Shown: positions 4,883-5,922 of the stretch, one piece after another
Numbering within the stretch: the first letter of the stretch is position 1
How the letters are laid out: each line of letters begins with the position of its first letter
From: DMER64 sp041652255
GTDB taxonomy: Bacteria; Bacteroidota; Bacteroidia; Bacteroidales; UBA932
Direction of reading: 5' to 3'
Assembly (NCBI GenBank): GCA_041652255.1
Contig: JBAZHT010000098.1
Span: 1 to 5,922 of the forward strand
DNA: 5,922 nucleotides
Program-made: the position numbers and the translations under genes
The notes under the pieces: model-generated
Seen by the model: the letters and a program-made list of their open reading frames with translations, nothing else
Databases searched by the model: none
What the model was told of the DNA's origin: nothing

Positions 4883-5922
4883 TTAATCATTAAACAACAG
4901 GGAAGCAAATTGATACAGGCTGCGCCTCCAGCTTTGCCATTCGTGTGCGGTATCGGGAGAAACATAAAAATGCGCATTCATTCCCGATTGTTTCAGTTTT
5001 TCGGTTTCTTCAAGCGGATCCCCGCCAAAACCGGGTCTGCGGTTCTCCAATTCGCGGCTTCCAAAACTAATAAATACAAGTTTGTTGTTATCGCGAAAAC
5101 CGGGTGTGTTTTGTACCTCTTCAACGGATATGGTTCCACCGCTGAAAATACCTACGTAAGAAAACACGTCGGGATTGGCCAGGGTGATGGCCTTTGTCTG
5201 CATCCCGCCCATTGAAAGACCGGCCATAGCACGATGCTTACCGTCTGCCAATGTGCGGAAACTCTTATCTACCATAGGAATGATATCTTTGATCAGGGTA
5301 TTCATAAAACCTTCCGCCCAATTTCTGGGGGGCCATGATTCACCTTGTGCAGGGCGTTGTCGGGGTCTTTCCATTGTCCAGCTTCCGTTGTCCATGACAA
5401 TAATGAAGGGGTTGGCTTTCCCTTCGGCTATCAGATTGTCCATGATCAGACCGGTTCTTCCCTGTGAAGGCCAGCCGTATTCATTTTCACCGCCACCGTG
5501 CTGTAAATAAAGTACAGGGTAACGTTTTGACAGATCTGTTTCATAACCCGGAGGCGTATAAACAAAACAGTGACGCATGGTTTTGTTCGTTTCCGAGTAA
5601 TAATAGACTTCCCGGACCTGTCCATGAGGTACATTTTTCAGCGCGTAAAAATCCTGGTCGTGGGCAGGGATTTCAATGCCGCTCCCCCATCGGCTTGCCC
5701 CGTAGTAATAGAGGCTTGCCGGATCGGGCACCGATGCCCCGTCAATATTCAATTGGTAGTAATGAAATCCTTCGTCCTGGGGAGCTGACTCGCCTGTCCA
5801 TACACCATTTTCGTCTTTGACCAGATCATACTTTACTGCTCCAATGTCAATTTGAACATAATTGGCGTCAGGAGCAGAGATTTGCACCCTTACCCTGCCT
5901 TCGGAATTAACCATGGGATATT
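4883..5922 (-). CDS. CE1-family esterase with N-terminal E-set/CBM48-like domain, 5' end cut by window edge (feruloyl or acetylxylan esterase-like)
   Basis: Predicted serine esterase that removes acyl groups (ferulate or acetate) from plant polysaccharide. The reading frame stays open through base 5922: the codons before the first in-window ATG (5912-5914) encode Tyr-Pro, and the paralogue downstream has the same Y-P-M-V-N-S run at its residue 43. That ATG is therefore internal, and about 44 residues including the signal peptide are missing. Numbering from that Met, residues 1-75 form an immunoglobulin-like E-set/CBM48-type domain and about 95-343 an esterase D-type alpha/beta-hydrolase (PF00756). 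The nucleophile is Ser234 in GLSMGG and the catalytic His is 324 in DTAHEW. The acid position appears to be Glu288 in FGSRE, where characterised CE1 enzymes have Asp. A Trp/Arg/Pro-rich insertion at 178-201 is absent from the paralogue. It is the first visible gene of the run, 6 bases before the next. The fold is certain; the ester it cleaves is inferred from context. Confidence 0.88.
   Translation of the reverse strand, partial: YPMVNSEGRVRVQISAPDANYVQIDIGAVKYDLVKDENGVWTGESAPQDEGFHYYQLNIDGASVPDPASLYYYGASRWGSGIEIPAHDQDFYALKNVPHGQVREVYYYSETNKTMRHCFVYTPPGYETDLSKRYPVLYLQHGGGENEYGWPSQGRTGLIMDNLIAEGKANPFIIVMDNGSWTMERPRQRPAQGESWPPRNWAEGFMNTLIKDIIPMVDKSFRTLADGKHRAMAGLSMGGMQTKAITLANPDVFSYVGIFSGGTISVEEVQNTPGFRDNNKLVFISFGSRELENRRPGFGGDPLEETEKLKQSGMNAHFYVSPDTAHEWQSWRRSLYQFASLLFND

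Larger units (their letters stand above)
1..5922 (-). other. Esterase-rich polysaccharide-degradation operon (continues past both edges)
   Basis: All five readable genes lie on the minus strand with gaps of 6, 18, 10 and 8 bases, and the last stop codon overlaps a further ATG. No gap could hold a promoter, and none contains an inverted repeat followed by a T-run. The transcript must begin beyond base 5922, because the first visible gene is cut there, and probably continues beyond base 1. Contents in transcription order are CE1 esterase, CE1 esterase, BD-FAE-like esterase, GH43-CBM6, and type B carboxylesterase lipoprotein. This resembles the enzyme section of a Bacteroidota xylan utilisation locus, but no SusC/SusD genes are present here to prove it. 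Confidence 0.85.
3758..5922 (-). repeat. Tandem duplication of a CE1 esterase gene (diverged paralogues)
   Basis: The two neighbouring esterase genes share domain order and long nearly identical protein stretches, such as IEIPAHDxDFYALKNVPHG, LIMDNLIAEG and HRAMAGLSMGGM. At DNA level the active-site segments 4047-4075 and 5208-5236 match at 27 of 29 bases by direct reading, while other regions have drifted well apart. This indicates an old direct duplication rather than a recent one. The copies differ by an insertion near residue 178 of the upstream copy and by a longer loop after its Glu288. Confidence 0.8.

Noticed and set aside
5464..5820. Plus-strand open frame of 118 codons near the right edge.
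   Set aside because: It is antisense to the conserved N-terminal half of the upstream CE1 esterase and shows no domain or export signal.

Overview
The window looks like a piece of a polysaccharide-degradation locus from a member of the Bacteroidota, most likely Bacteroidales. The reasons are a tight same-strand run of exported carbohydrate-active enzymes, AT-rich start regions without Shine-Dalgarno sequences, and GH43-CBM6 and CE1 esterase types common in Bacteroidota xylan loci. The species cannot be named from this sequence, and no SusC/SusD pair, regulator, tRNA, rRNA, mobile element or CRISPR array lies in the window.

Everything is on the minus strand, so transcription runs from base 5922 towards base 1. 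The order is: (1) a CE1-family esterase cut off at its N-terminus by the window edge (4883-5922); (2) a second, paralogous CE1-family esterase (3758-4876); (3) a compact BD-FAE-like alpha/beta-hydrolase (2813-3739); (4) a GH43 glycosidase with a C-terminal CBM6 module (1465-2802); (5) a type B carboxylesterase with a lipoprotein signal (8-1456); and (6) the first codons of a probable sixth gene whose ATG overlaps the stop of gene 5 (1-11). The gaps between genes are 6, 18, 10 and 8 bases, followed by a 4-base overlap. This leaves no room for internal promoters or terminators, and the genes are almost certainly one operon.

Four of the five readable proteins are serine esterases and one is a glycosidase. 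The simplest reading is a module for a heavily esterified plant polysaccharide, probably acetylated and/or feruloylated (glucurono)arabinoxylan. The esterases would remove acyl groups and GH43-CBM6 would remove arabinose or xylose. Genes 2, 3 and 4 have ordinary secretory signal peptides and gene 5 a lipobox, so the work is done in the periplasm or at the cell surface. Exact substrates are inferred from family and context, not shown by the sequence.

The points most worth a second look are the tandem CE1 pair with Glu where the catalytic Asp is usually found, a Trp/Arg/Pro-rich loop present in only one of the pair, the unusual ratio of esterases to glycosidases, and the translationally coupled gene start at the left edge. 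There is no gene-free stretch longer than 18 bases.
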